34,115 nucleotides of DNA, taken from NCBI RefSeq assembly GCF_004745955.1, contig NZ_SRLD01000047.1:1-34115 (forward strand). Direction: 5' to 3'. Within the stretch, counting starts at the first letter, position 1, and the number at the start of each line of letters is the position of its first letter. The stretch is from Hymenobacter elongatus. GTDB lineage: Bacteria > Bacteroidota > Bacteroidia > Cytophagales > Hymenobacteraceae. The notes under the pieces were generated by a model. That model did not search any database. It had not been told where the DNA came from and worked only from the letters and a program-made list of their open reading frames with translations. Positions 21,375-29,577 of this stretch are shown here, piece by piece. A program made the position numbers and the translations under genes.

Positions 21375-21842
21375 TTAAAATACTTCTTCAATCCGGTAGG
21401 GCTTGCCCCGAAAGCTGAACGTGTCGCCGACCCGGCTGCTGGCCATGGCCTGATAGAGCGGCGAAAAAGCAGAAATGGCGAAATAAAGCTCGTCCTCTAT
21501 TTTGATTTCACCCAGGCTGACGGCAATATAAAACCGTTGCGAATCGGTGATAACTACTGTGCCGACGCCAGGCTGATCTTTGGGAGAGCGAGCTTCCGGC
21601 ACACGCCGCAGGGCTTGCAACCCATTGAGGGCCTCGTCGAGTTGCCGGGCGAACAGGTCGCGCTGAATCTGGCAGGCCTCCCAGAAGGACTCAAACTTAT
21701 CCTCCGTGGCGCTCTGGCTTTCGATGGCACTTTCCTGTACCTCGAGCATCGCCTGGCGCGCCGTATCGGCTTTTTGCTGCTGCACCCGGCGGCATTCGGT
21801 GAGTAATTGTTGTTTTAGAACGGTACGTTGTTTGGTTGTCAT
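21375..21842 (-). CDS. GreA/GreB C-terminal-like protein
   Basis: The product is 155 residues. An N-terminal coiled coil (MTTKQRTVLKQQLLTECRRV through about residue 80) is followed by a small beta domain: GVGTVVITDSQRFYIAVSLG, LYFAISAFSPLYQAMASSRV and GDTFSFRGKPYRIEEVF. This matches Bacteroidota proteins with a GreA/GreB-type C-terminal FKBP-like fold, often misannotated as 3-oxoacyl-ACP synthase. It probably binds RNA polymerase, but the acidic tip residues that drive cleavage in GreA were not identified, so activity is uncertain. The start at 21842 is chosen because the longer frame begins in non-family sequence. Confidence 0.75.
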   Translation of the reverse strand: MTTKQRTVLKQQLLTECRRVQQQKADTARQAMLEVQESAIESQSATEDKFESFWEACQIQRDLFARQLDEALNGLQALRRVPEARSPKDQPGVGTVVITDSQRFYIAVSLGEIKIEDELYFAISAFSPLYQAMASSRVGDTFSFRGKPYRIEEVF

Positions 21843-21962
21843 AGAGTAGGTTGCAGAGTGATATAGAAAGAAAAGGACAAACCAGTGCCCGCTGGGGCTG
21901 CAATGCACCAGCAAAAACTATTTCAGAACCCTAGTGTTTCTTTTCAAACCTAGTACTATCCC

Positions 21963-22592
21963 TTGTTTACTTTTATCAAAAACATTTTCTCCTCCCCTTC
22001 CGGCACGGAGGCTACCAGCTGGCAGCCCCTGTCGCGGACGACGAGCCAACAGCGGACCCACGAGCAGTGGGTGGCGCAGCAAGTGTATCTGAACTGGATG
22101 GGTCCCTACTTTAAAGCGTATCACTTCCAGAAAACCGGGGTGTGCGCCAAGCAATTTCGCGTGCAGCTGCTGAAGGAGCCAGGCCGCCAGGGCGCGGTGT
22201 TCTTCTACGACCCCAGCATTGGCCCCGGCAACTTTCGCCATTTGTTCGACTTCATTCGCGACCAGATGCTCACGAAAGGGTATAACCTATCGGTATCGGA
22301 CCGGCGGCTGGTGAAGCACGAGCGGTATGCGGAGTGCATCGACAAGCATTTTCTGAAGCCCATGCCCCACGATTGCGCTGCTACGGGCCGCTGCGACCAA
22401 CTGTTTGGCAACGTCACGATAGATCTTATCAGCGTCAACGGGCAGCCGGGTTTCATCCGGGTTTTTGCGAACCCCTACCACGACAGTATTTTCACGACGG
22501 CGGCCTCCTTCGATTCGCTGATGGAAACCGTATTTAATTTTCCGGTGGCCCCGCCCGAGGTGCAGCAGCTTATTGCGCACTATTACAAATAG
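21963..22592 (+). CDS. Hypothetical protein (TTG start)
   Basis: The product is 209 residues. It starts at TTG 21963 giving MFTFIKNIFSS, a common type of N-terminus. The next ATG, at about residue 46, would remove part of the fold. It has no signal peptide or membrane segment. Features are aromatic-rich VYLNWMGPYFKAYHFQKTG, FRHLFDFIRDQMLTKGYNLS, and Cys residues at 61, 124, 139 and 144. No family was recognised. It is divergent from the GreA/B-like gene and convergent with the M1 peptidase gene, sharing a 62-bp palindromic terminator. Confidence 0.7.
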   Translation: MFTFIKNIFSSPSGTEATSWQPLSRTTSQQRTHEQWVAQQVYLNWMGPYFKAYHFQKTGVCAKQFRVQLLKEPGRQGAVFFYDPSIGPGNFRHLFDFIRDQMLTKGYNLSVSDRRLVKHERYAECIDKHFLKPMPHDCAATGRCDQLFGNVTIDLISVNGQPGFIRVFANPYHDSIFTTAASFDSLMETVFNFPVAPPEVQQLIAHYYK

Positions 22593-22599
22593 CGTTGGT

Positions 22600-22661
22600 A
22601 TTTCATAGGCCCAAAAAAGCCCTGCTGTAGCTACAGCGGGGCTTTTTTGGGCCTATGAAAT
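22600..22661. terminator. 62-bp palindromic bidirectional terminator
   Basis: Arms at 22600-22630 and 22631-22661 are complementary with one mismatch and effectively no loop. The arms include AAAAAAGCCC and GGGGCTTTTTT and extend 13 bases beyond the A/T tracts on each side. Confidence 0.9.
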
Positions 22662-22665
22662 CAGC

Positions 22666-24669
22666 TTACTCTCGCACAAACCGGGCGAAGGAAACGGCGC
22701 CCTCCGGCGTAGTGAGGCGCAGGTGATACAAGCCAGCCGCCAGCGTGCGGGTGTTGAGCTGACTTTGGGCGGCTCCTACGGTTTGGCGCAGCACTACGCG
22801 GCCCGTCATATCCGATACTTCCGCCTGTGCCGTGCGCATCGTCAGGTTGGCGAGCTGCAGCACTTCCCGGCACGGGTTCGGATACACTGCCAAAGGCACC
22901 ATCTGAGCGGCGGCCTTGGTAGCCAACGCATTGTCGCGGCTTACGACGCCGTTGCCGTTGAGGACCCATTGGTTGGGGTCGAGCTGAATGCTGACGATAG
23001 TGCCCGCCGTGGGCAAGTTGAAGGTATTTTCCTGCTGGCTCTGGCGCAGCCGCACGATTTGGCTGGTGCCGTTGCTGTAGTTGATTTTGTAGTCGAGCTC
23101 GGTATCGAAAAACGGTGTTATTGATGCCATAGAAACTGCTTCTGTCGTTTTCAGAAAGAGCGAGTTGCCAATCTGGTTCCAGCGCACCGTGAACGTAGGG
23201 TAGCCTTCGCCCTGAATCCACTGCCGGAAAAAGGCATCGAGGGAGCGTCCGGCTTCGGCTTCGAAGACACGCTGCATATCGATGGTGCGAGCCGTGCTGC
23301 CGCTGTAGCGGGTTTGGTAGGTGCGCAGGGCCCGGAAGAACTTGACGTCATCGTTGAGCAAATAACGCAGCATGTGAATGACGGCAGCACCCTTCCGGTA
23401 GCTGAGGCGGCTGCTGAAGATCCGGTTAACATTGGTCGTATCGGGCACGAGGACGCTGCCGCCGGGGCTCTGTATGGCGGAGGCATGCACGTTGTCCATC
23501 CAGCTGCGGGCGGTGAAGGGGGCGGTGCTGGCGAAGGCCGTCAGCGACATATATTCGCCGTAGGTAGCAAAGCTCTCATTGAGCCAGATATCTCGCCAGG
23601 AGGCGCAGGTCACGTTGTCGCCGAACCACTGGTGAAACAGCTCGTGGGCTGTGAGCGTGAAGGTGAAGCCGTCCTGAGTCGTCATGGTCTGGTGCTCCAT
23701 GCCGCCCCCGATGGGGGCCATGGCATGGCCATATTTTTCCTTGGCAAACGGGTAGAGACCTACCAGATTCGAGAAATTCTCGATGAAGCCCGGCGTGCGG
23801 TCAATCTCAGTTTTGTAGGTATTCAGCGCATTGGCATAGATGTAGTTGACCACCGGGATACGGGGTCCGCCTGCCGGGTTGGCGTAATTTATATACTCGA
23901 TGTAGGGCGCTACGGCCACCGAAACCAGGTAGTAGGCAATCGGGTTGCGCGACTTCCACTCATAGCGGCTTTTGCCGTTGGGGCGCGGCGTCACGCGCTC
24001 CAGCACCCCATTAGAACCGACTTTGTTGAGGCTCTGCGTCGTAACCCATACATCCGAGGAGTCGGCCTTGTCGGTTAGCACTTGCTTGCAGGGCCACCAC
24101 TCGAAGGCATTGAAGGGCTCGCTCAGGCTCCAGGTGACGTTGACGCCGAAATCCTGATCTACGGCGGTATTCAGGGCATCGCCAATGGCAGCTGCGCCCC
24201 CATTGGGTGCCGTGCCCCGGTAATAAATGTAGGCCTCAAACAACGAGCCGGCCGGCGCGGGCTGGGCCAGCCGCACGGTTACGTCGCCGGCGGCCCGGCG
24301 GCTGCCCACCGCTTTCTTACCGTTCACGACCACGGAGTCGATGATAAAGGTGGGATAGAGCTCAAAGGCCAGGGAGTCGAGCGGCTGAGCACCGTTCAGC
24401 GCCTTCATGCGCGCGGAGCCCTCCACATAGCGCGAGTTGTTTTCCAGGGCAATGTCGAGCTTGTAATACTTCACGTCGTAGCGCTCCATCTTCTGCCGGT
24501 GCCGAACGGTGGTGGCGGGTTGCCGCAGGGCAGCGTTTTGGTGCATTTGGGCGCAGCTAATGGCCGCATCGACGGAGGAGGCAGCCTGGGGCCGGGACCC
24601 GGAAATCTGCGCCTGGGCAGCTCCCGTTATCAGCCAGGTAGCCAAAAAAGAGTAAAGAATACGACGCAT
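22666..24669 (-). CDS. M1-family metallopeptidase with T9SS type A sorting domain
   Basis: The product is 667 residues. Signal peptide MRRILYSFLATWLITGAAQAQ; M1 N-terminal beta domain with KYYKLDIALENNSRYVEGSA; GGGMEHQTM in the place of the GAMEN motif; zinc site HELFH (342-346) with Glu365 in LNESFATYGEY. The C-terminal about 75 residues form a T9SS type A sorting domain (VYPNPCREVLQL, DMTGRVVLRQTV, AAGLYHLRLTTPEG). It is thus exported through the Sec and type IX systems and anchored or released at the cell surface. It probably trims peptides as an aminopeptidase. The start at 24669 is chosen by signal peptide. It is divergent from the CHU_C gene, with 153 bases between starts. Confidence 0.95.
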   Translation of the reverse strand: MRRILYSFLATWLITGAAQAQISGSRPQAASSVDAAISCAQMHQNAALRQPATTVRHRQKMERYDVKYYKLDIALENNSRYVEGSARMKALNGAQPLDSLAFELYPTFIIDSVVVNGKKAVGSRRAAGDVTVRLAQPAPAGSLFEAYIYYRGTAPNGGAAAIGDALNTAVDQDFGVNVTWSLSEPFNAFEWWPCKQVLTDKADSSDVWVTTQSLNKVGSNGVLERVTPRPNGKSRYEWKSRNPIAYYLVSVAVAPYIEYINYANPAGGPRIPVVNYIYANALNTYKTEIDRTPGFIENFSNLVGLYPFAKEKYGHAMAPIGGGMEHQTMTTQDGFTFTLTAHELFHQWFGDNVTCASWRDIWLNESFATYGEYMSLTAFASTAPFTARSWMDNVHASAIQSPGGSVLVPDTTNVNRIFSSRLSYRKGAAVIHMLRYLLNDDVKFFRALRTYQTRYSGSTARTIDMQRVFEAEAGRSLDAFFRQWIQGEGYPTFTVRWNQIGNSLFLKTTEAVSMASITPFFDTELDYKINYSNGTSQIVRLRQSQQENTFNLPTAGTIVSIQLDPNQWVLNGNGVVSRDNALATKAAAQMVPLAVYPNPCREVLQLANLTMRTAQAEVSDMTGRVVLRQTVGAAQSQLNTRTLAAGLYHLRLTTPEGAVSFARFVRE

Positions 24670-24791
24670 GCGAAGAGGGTGAAATGAATACGGTATAGGT
24701 CGCCAGCCGGCCACCCGATAGGAGGATTGCGAAGATACGCTTCAGGTTGCAAACTCCAGGCTTGGGGCTGGGGTTCCGGCCGCAGGTTTTG

Positions 24792-24799
24792 TATCTTTC
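24792..24799 (+). promoter_or_regulatory. Probable -7 element of the CHU_C gene
   Basis: TATCTTTC, 7 of 8 to TAnnTTTG, 23 bases before the ATG at 24823. Confidence 0.45.
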
Positions 24800-24822
24800 G
24801 AGAGGTCCTTTTCTGTACGCGT

Positions 24823-27042
24823 ATGACTCATTTCCTACCCCGGGTTTTATTCGCTTTTCTGGTACTACTAGTGGCCGGCGGCGCGGCGCGGGCTACGCAT
24901 ATCGTGGGCGGAGAGCTGGATTTGCAATACGAGTTTGGCAGCCGCTACCGGATCAATCTGAACCTGTATTTCGACGCCGTGTATGGCAACCCCGGCGCGC
25001 TGGACAACAACCTGACGATCAGCATTTTTGAAATGGGCACCAACCGGCGGATGCGCAATCTGCCCTTGCCCCTGGTTTCCAATACCACGGTCGTCTATTC
25101 CGACATTGCCTGCACGCTGCCCATTTTGGGCACCCGCCGCATTCAGTACTCCAGCGCTATCGACCTGCCGGGCGATACGTACAACAATCCCATGGGCTAC
25201 TACGCGGCCGTGGAGCGCTGCTGCCGCAACAACAGTATCCGCAACATTCGCTCGCCCGGCAGCGCGGGCCAGACCTACTACCTGGAGTTTCCGGCGGTGG
25301 TGCGCAACAAGCAGCCGTTCGTCAACTCCACCCCCCGCATATTCCCGCCCCTGAGCGACTATGCCTGCCGCGGCGAGCTATTCTACTACGACTTCGGGGG
25401 GCAGGATGCGGATAAGGATTCGCTGGTATATGAGCTAACGACGCCCCTGAACGGGTACTCCAGCTTCGGGGTGCCCAAGCCCGCGCAAGCGGGCCCCCTG
25501 CCCTACTCGCTCGTGCAATGGATGCCCGACCTGAGTGAGCTTGCTCAGATTCCTGGCACCCCGGCTCTCACCGTGGACCGCTTGACGGGCCGCTTGCAGG
25601 TGCGCCCCAGTCAGCTGGGACTTTTCGTATTCGGCATCAGATGCCTGGAGTATCGCAAGGGCGAAAAAATCAGCGAGGTGCGGCGCGACTTTCAGCTGCA
25701 GGTAATCGACTGCCCACAAAACGTCAAACCCTCCATGACGATGTTTGTGCCCGGTAGCAGCAAGCCGTATCAGGTGGGCAAAGACGTGGTGCGCCTGGCA
25801 CCGGGCACCAGCCGCTGCATCAAGCTGCGCTTCACCGACCCCGACCCTGCGTCCAGGCTTAGCTTATCAGTGCGGCCGGTCAATTTCACGTCGCCGCTGC
25901 CTACGTTTTCCGTTACGCAGGGCACCGTGCGGGCCACGGGCGCCCCCGATACGCTGGTGTCGCAGCTATGCTTTCCGACTTGTTTCACTACCAAGGGCAA
26001 CGAGTACCTGCTCGACATAATTGTGGCCGACAACGGCTGTAGTCTGCCGAAGCGCGACACGATTCGGGTGGCCTTTACCAGCGTGCCCGACCCCAACGAC
26101 CCGCCACAGGTAGCCACTACCGCCGGGCCCGGCCTCCCTCTACGGGTTCGAATCGGCGACGTAGTGACGTTTCAGGTGACGGGCCAGGACGCTGACGGCG
26201 ACCCGGTGACGCTGGAAATGACAGGCCGCAACTTTGCCCCGGCCAGCGTAGGCGCTTCGTTCCTGCAGAATACGACCGGCGCCCAGGTGCGCGGCACGTT
26301 CAGCTGGCGCGTGCCCTGCCCACCTACCGACAAGCTGTTCTACGAATTCGAGTTTGCCGCCGCCACCAGTCCCTGCAACGAGCGGCAGACGTCGTCCCCC
26401 ATCCTAATCCCGATTCAGATTGACTACAGCAACACGCCGCCCACCCTCACGTCCTCGTTCCCGCCCGAAAAGCCGGACTCCCTTACTATAATCAGGCGGC
26501 TCCTGGGGAATGTATTCACAGCCACGCTGGAAGGGCTGGATGCCGACAATGATGGGCTAACCTTGACGGCTACGGTGAAGAACTACACGCTGGCAGCGGC
26601 CGGCATGCGCTTCACGCCCCGGAACGGACCGGGCAAAGCAACCGGCACGTTTGAGTGGCTGCCAAACTGCGAGGTGGCCAACCGCGACAATATGGAAGTA
26701 ACCTTTCAGGTAGTGGATGCCACCTGCCGCCCGGTGGGCAAAGCCCGCACGGTGCGCTTTGCGGTGCAGCGCCCCGTAGCGCCCGACTTTATGCCGCCCA
26801 ACATCTTCACGCCGAACAAAGACGGAATCAACGACCACTTCGAGCTGCCTACCCTACCGCCTGACTTCTGCGAGTCGCGCCTGGCCAACATCAAAATATT
26901 CAGCCGCTGGGGCAATCTGGTGTATCAGACCACCGACCGCAGCTTCCGGTGGGATGGTGGCGGCCGGCCGGCCGGCGTGTATTTCTTACTGATTGATTTC
27001 ACCGATAAAAGCTTCAAGGGCACCGTTACGATTGCGCCGTAG
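24823..27042 (+). CDS. Large surface protein with T9SS type B (CHU_C) sorting domain
   Basis: The product is 739 residues. Signal peptide MTHFLPRVLFAFLVLLVAGG ends near ARA-THIVGGELDLQYEF; this ATHIVGGE start is common in Bacteroidota surface proteins. The middle holds Ig-like or cadherin-like beta repeats, for example DPNDPPQVATTAGPG, TGQDADGDPVTLEM and LEGLDADNDGLTLTATV, where DxDxD patterns suggest calcium binding. The last about 85 residues are the gliding-motility-associated C-terminal domain (PPNIFTPNKDGINDHFELP, KIFSRWGNLVYQTT, PAGVYFLLIDF), the type B T9SS signal. It is probably a surface adhesin or filament. The ATG at 24823 is chosen by signal peptide. Confidence 0.93.
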   Translation: MTHFLPRVLFAFLVLLVAGGAARATHIVGGELDLQYEFGSRYRINLNLYFDAVYGNPGALDNNLTISIFEMGTNRRMRNLPLPLVSNTTVVYSDIACTLPILGTRRIQYSSAIDLPGDTYNNPMGYYAAVERCCRNNSIRNIRSPGSAGQTYYLEFPAVVRNKQPFVNSTPRIFPPLSDYACRGELFYYDFGGQDADKDSLVYELTTPLNGYSSFGVPKPAQAGPLPYSLVQWMPDLSELAQIPGTPALTVDRLTGRLQVRPSQLGLFVFGIRCLEYRKGEKISEVRRDFQLQVIDCPQNVKPSMTMFVPGSSKPYQVGKDVVRLAPGTSRCIKLRFTDPDPASRLSLSVRPVNFTSPLPTFSVTQGTVRATGAPDTLVSQLCFPTCFTTKGNEYLLDIIVADNGCSLPKRDTIRVAFTSVPDPNDPPQVATTAGPGLPLRVRIGDVVTFQVTGQDADGDPVTLEMTGRNFAPASVGASFLQNTTGAQVRGTFSWRVPCPPTDKLFYEFEFAAATSPCNERQTSSPILIPIQIDYSNTPPTLTSSFPPEKPDSLTIIRRLLGNVFTATLEGLDADNDGLTLTATVKNYTLAAAGMRFTPRNGPGKATGTFEWLPNCEVANRDNMEVTFQVVDATCRPVGKARTVRFAVQRPVAPDFMPPNIFTPNKDGINDHFELPTLPPDFCESRLANIKIFSRWGNLVYQTTDRSFRWDGGGRPAGVYFLLIDFTDKSFKGTVTIAP

Positions 27043-27049
27043 TACGTTG

Positions 27050-27112
27050 TGATAAGCGCACAAAAAAGCCCCGGCACGTAGTTAGTGCCGGGGCTTTTTT
27101 GTGCGCTTATCA
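27050..27112. terminator. Bidirectional terminator with 28-bp arms
   Basis: Perfect arms 27050-27077 and 27085-27112 with a 7-base loop. AAAAAAGCCCC and GGGGCTTTTTT lie inside, with the palindrome continuing outside both tracts. Confidence 0.9.
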
Positions 27113-27126
27113 GTGGTGGCTGGCGG

Positions 27127-27771
27127 TTAATACAAAAACAGAAAAACAGCGAACAACGCTACCCAAAGCACATCAATAAAATGCCAATAGATATTCAGCA
27201 TACGTAACTGGCGGTGGCGGTACGGGTCGCGGATAAATACCAATGTGCGGACGGCATCACGCGAGGCGTGCATGGTGCGCAGCATCAGGGCTAGCAGCAC
27301 CAGCATGCCCCCCAACAAGTGGGCTACGTGCAGGGCCGAAATCAGGTAGATGTAGGTGCCGCTGGCCTCGCCCACGAAGAACACGCCTTGCAGCATCAGC
27401 TCCCGCCAGCCCAATACCTGCAGGCCGGCGAAGATGCTGCCCAGCAGCAGCGTGGCCCCCATACACCGGATCAGGTTGCGCATATCGTCGGAGCGGTAGA
27501 TGCGCCTAGCTTGGCTCAGCGTGTAACTACTGATGAGCAACACAATGGTACTCAGGGAAAAATAACGGGGCAGCGGATGAATACCGACAGGAGACGCGCT
27601 CTGGGTACGGGTCTGCACGTAGGCCGTCACCAGAATCACAAACATAATCGTGATGCCAATCATGCTCAGGTACAGAAGCATGAGGAGCGGCGGAACCCGC
27701 TCGATGCGGGTGAAAGCAGAAGGCGGGCGACCAGCACCTACTTTGTCTTTGCGTTCTTTATCAGAATTCAT
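27127..27771 (-). CDS. Cytochrome c oxidase subunit III-like protein
   Basis: The product is 214 residues with about five membrane segments. Family features are LMLLYLSMIGITIMFVILVT, GWRELMLQGVFFVGEASGTY, LHVAHLLGGMLVLLALML and the ending MLNIYWHFIDVLWVALFAVF, the latter being the conserved COX3 helix with WHF-D-W. It is part of heme-copper terminal oxidases in the inner membrane. No subunit I or II gene is nearby, so it is an orphan copy here. The ATG at 27771 (second Met of an MM pair) is used; the longer frame to 27870 is not COX3-like. Confidence 0.92.
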   Translation of the reverse strand: MNSDKERKDKVGAGRPPSAFTRIERVPPLLMLLYLSMIGITIMFVILVTAYVQTRTQSASPVGIHPLPRYFSLSTIVLLISSYTLSQARRIYRSDDMRNLIRCMGATLLLGSIFAGLQVLGWRELMLQGVFFVGEASGTYIYLISALHVAHLLGGMLVLLALMLRTMHASRDAVRTLVFIRDPYRHRQLRMLNIYWHFIDVLWVALFAVFLFLY

Positions 27772-27910
27772 CATCGGGGTGAGAGGAACAGCGTACGTTC
27801 TGGCAAACCAAACCAAGAGCCATAAGTTCCGCAATCGACCACGCCGACGGTACCAGGGGCTATGTAGCAAGATACGTAAAATACCATTTCTCGGGCACCC
27901 TTAGCCGGGA

Positions 27911-28258
27911 TTAATCAGCCCGAAAAAAAGACCCGATTTTTCCCCACACGGCGTTGAGCGTAATTTTGGGGGTGCGGCCGGCCCCGAAAGTGACGTACGT
28001 TTTGCCCGCCACCCGCAAGTCGAGCACCAACCCCAGCTGCCGGGCCAGGTCGTTAAGCTGCTGCATGGGGTCGGGCGGGGTATCGGCAGACTTGGGCTTT
28101 TTCTCGCCAGCGGGCTTGGGTGGGCCGCTGGTGAGCTTGTCGAGCACCCGCTGGCTGGGCAGGTTCACAATCAGGTAGGACCCCGAGCCCGCTATCTGAA
28201 TATCGTCGCCGTCGAGGGAAATAACCAGCCGGGCTTCAATGTCGAGGCCACTAGCCAA
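27911..28258 (-). CDS. Hypothetical protein, coupled to upstream gene
   Basis: The product is 115 residues from a TTG at 28258-28256. This start is inferred: it overlaps the previous stop by 8 bases and begins ASGLDIEARLVISLDGDDIQ, while ATG starts further up would overlap the previous gene by about 95 bases. The sequence has a beta-rich first part (SYLIVNLPSQRVLDKL), a proline/lysine linker, and a helix plus strand end (LARQLGLVLDLRVAGKTYVT, KITLNAVWGKIGSFFRAD). No family was recognised. It is probably cytoplasmic and works with the gene at 28251-28508. Confidence 0.6.
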   Translation of the reverse strand: MASGLDIEARLVISLDGDDIQIAGSGSYLIVNLPSQRVLDKLTSGPPKPAGEKKPKSADTPPDPMQQLNDLARQLGLVLDLRVAGKTYVTFGAGRTPKITLNAVWGKIGSFFRAD

Positions 28259-28508
28259 GGGGCTGCGGATTGGAAGGCGGCAGCGACACAGCAACAGGGC
28301 TGGCTGGTGGGTTGTCGCCCCGAGTCCGGATGCGGAGCGAGCCATTCAGCCGCCAGGTAGCGGGCGCCGCGCCGGGGTTCAGGGCGTTGGGCACCTGCAG
28401 TTCCATCTGGTCGAAGGCGCAGGTCAGCTCCACGCCGCCGGAAAGCTTGGTCAGCAACGAGGCAGCCATGTCGGCCCAGGTGCCGGATGATTGGGAAGAA
28501 TCAGCCAT
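28251..28508 (-). CDS. Small hypothetical protein, first gene of a coupled pair
   Basis: The product is 85 residues, MADSSQSSGTWADMAASLLT then KLSGGVELTCAFDQMELQVP, and a basic, proline-rich tail. It has no signal peptide or membrane segment. The start at 28508 is chosen because the frame above it (to 28685) is arginine-rich and not protein-like. Its stop overlaps the start of the downstream gene, implying coupled translation. Both proteins have a short amphipathic strand pattern (VELTCAFDQMEL; IEARLVISLDGDDI) and may be related or partners, but no family is recognised. Confidence 0.6.
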   Translation of the reverse strand: MADSSQSSGTWADMAASLLTKLSGGVELTCAFDQMELQVPNALNPGAAPATWRLNGSLRIRTRGDNPPASPVAVSLPPSNPQPLG

Positions 28509-28696
28509 AGGAATGAGGTGGTAAAGGGGAAAGGAAGAGAAACGATACCCGGCAAACGTGCCCGGGCCGCGCAAGTTACGGGGCCGGAGGCTGCCGCGCC
28601 ACTCCTGGCCGGTTGTTTGCCTAGCGGAGGTATATCTAAATAAAGCGGCCTGCGTATGTTGCCCAGGTTCCGCGCTACTGTTCACCTTCCCGCCTT

Positions 28697-29515
28697 ATGC
28701 TCGCTCTGCCCTCCCTTCGTTTTATGTATCCCCTGGCGCTGGCCCTGCTGTCGGCCTCGGCGGCCGGGGCTCAGGTAGCCCAGAAAGCGCCCGATAGCCT
28801 GGCCGGCCCCACTACAGCCACCACAAGCGCTGCTCCCGACTGCGCCCACCCGTTCGGACTCAAGGACAACATGGAGCGCGTCTACCGCATTACTACTGCC
28901 GATGGCAAAGCGGCGGGTGAGCTACGGATGCGGGTAGTGAGCCTGGGGACGAAGATGAATAAGAAAAAAACCGTGGAAACCCACACGGCACTACTCAAAA
29001 GTGGCCTCTACGACAGCAAGAACCGCTTGCAAAGCATGCAGGACCTCACCTTTGCCTGTCGGTCGGACACGAGCTACACCGACGGCATGGCGGAGTTCAA
29101 GCCCGAAAGCCTCCGCTCCTTCCGGGACCGAAAGCTGCTCTATGCGCCCGTAGCCCTGGCCTGGCCCCATCAGCCGAAAGTAGGCGCACAGCTGCCCGAC
29201 GGGGGCAGTCAGGTGCAGGTGAGCAGCTCGGTGGTCGATATTGCCAAAGTCAGCAGCTTTGCCCGCAAGCGCAAAGTGGTCAGCGGCCCCGAGTCCGTGA
29301 CGACGCCGGCCGGCACGTTTTCGTGCTACAAAGTGGAGTCGGAGCACGAAGACGCCACCACTGCCCGCAAGGACATGGTTATCCGCTCGGCCAACCGGGT
29401 CGTGGACTACTACTCGCCGGCCGTGGGCATCGTGAAAACGGAGGTATATGGCAAAAATGGCAAGCTCGCCCAGATCCGAACCCTGGTCAGCAGCAGTGGC
29501 GGCGTGGGGCGCTAG
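28697..29515 (+). CDS. Secreted DUF3108/TapB-like protein
   Basis: The product is 272 residues. A signal peptide lies in the first 27 residues (MYPLALALLSASAAGAQ from an internal ATG at 28724, which may be the true start). The mature protein reads NMERVYRITTADGKAAGELR, TFACRSDTSYTDGM, VTTPAGTFSCYKVESEHED and VVDYYSPAVGIVKTEVYGKN. The PAGTF-CYK and YYSP-VGIVK-E motifs are those of the DUF3108-like beta-sandwich proteins of Bacteroidota, some annotated TapB. Function is unknown; the location is periplasm or outer membrane. A terminator follows 25 bases after the stop. Confidence 0.78.
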   Translation: MLALPSLRFMYPLALALLSASAAGAQVAQKAPDSLAGPTTATTSAAPDCAHPFGLKDNMERVYRITTADGKAAGELRMRVVSLGTKMNKKKTVETHTALLKSGLYDSKNRLQSMQDLTFACRSDTSYTDGMAEFKPESLRSFRDRKLLYAPVALAWPHQPKVGAQLPDGGSQVQVSSSVVDIAKVSSFARKRKVVSGPESVTTPAGTFSCYKVESEHEDATTARKDMVIRSANRVVDYYSPAVGIVKTEVYGKNGKLAQIRTLVSSSGGVGR

Positions 29516-29540
29516 GCGAAAACCAGTATTTGAGTATTTT

Positions 29541-29568
29541 AGGGGCCGAATCATCGGCCCCTTTTTTT
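29541..29568 (+). terminator. Intrinsic terminator
   Basis: AGGGGCCGA (29541-29549), loop ATCA, TCGGCCCCT (29554-29562) and a T-tract. It lies 10 bases before the next ATG (29578), so the two genes are separately transcribed or attenuated. Confidence 0.88.
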
Positions 29569-29577
29569 GTCCCTCCT

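Noticed and set aside
23314..24687. Plus-strand frames of 254 and 201 codons opposite the M1 peptidase
   Set aside because: They are antisense to a gene with signal peptide, zinc site and T9SS domain, with no domain pattern of their own.
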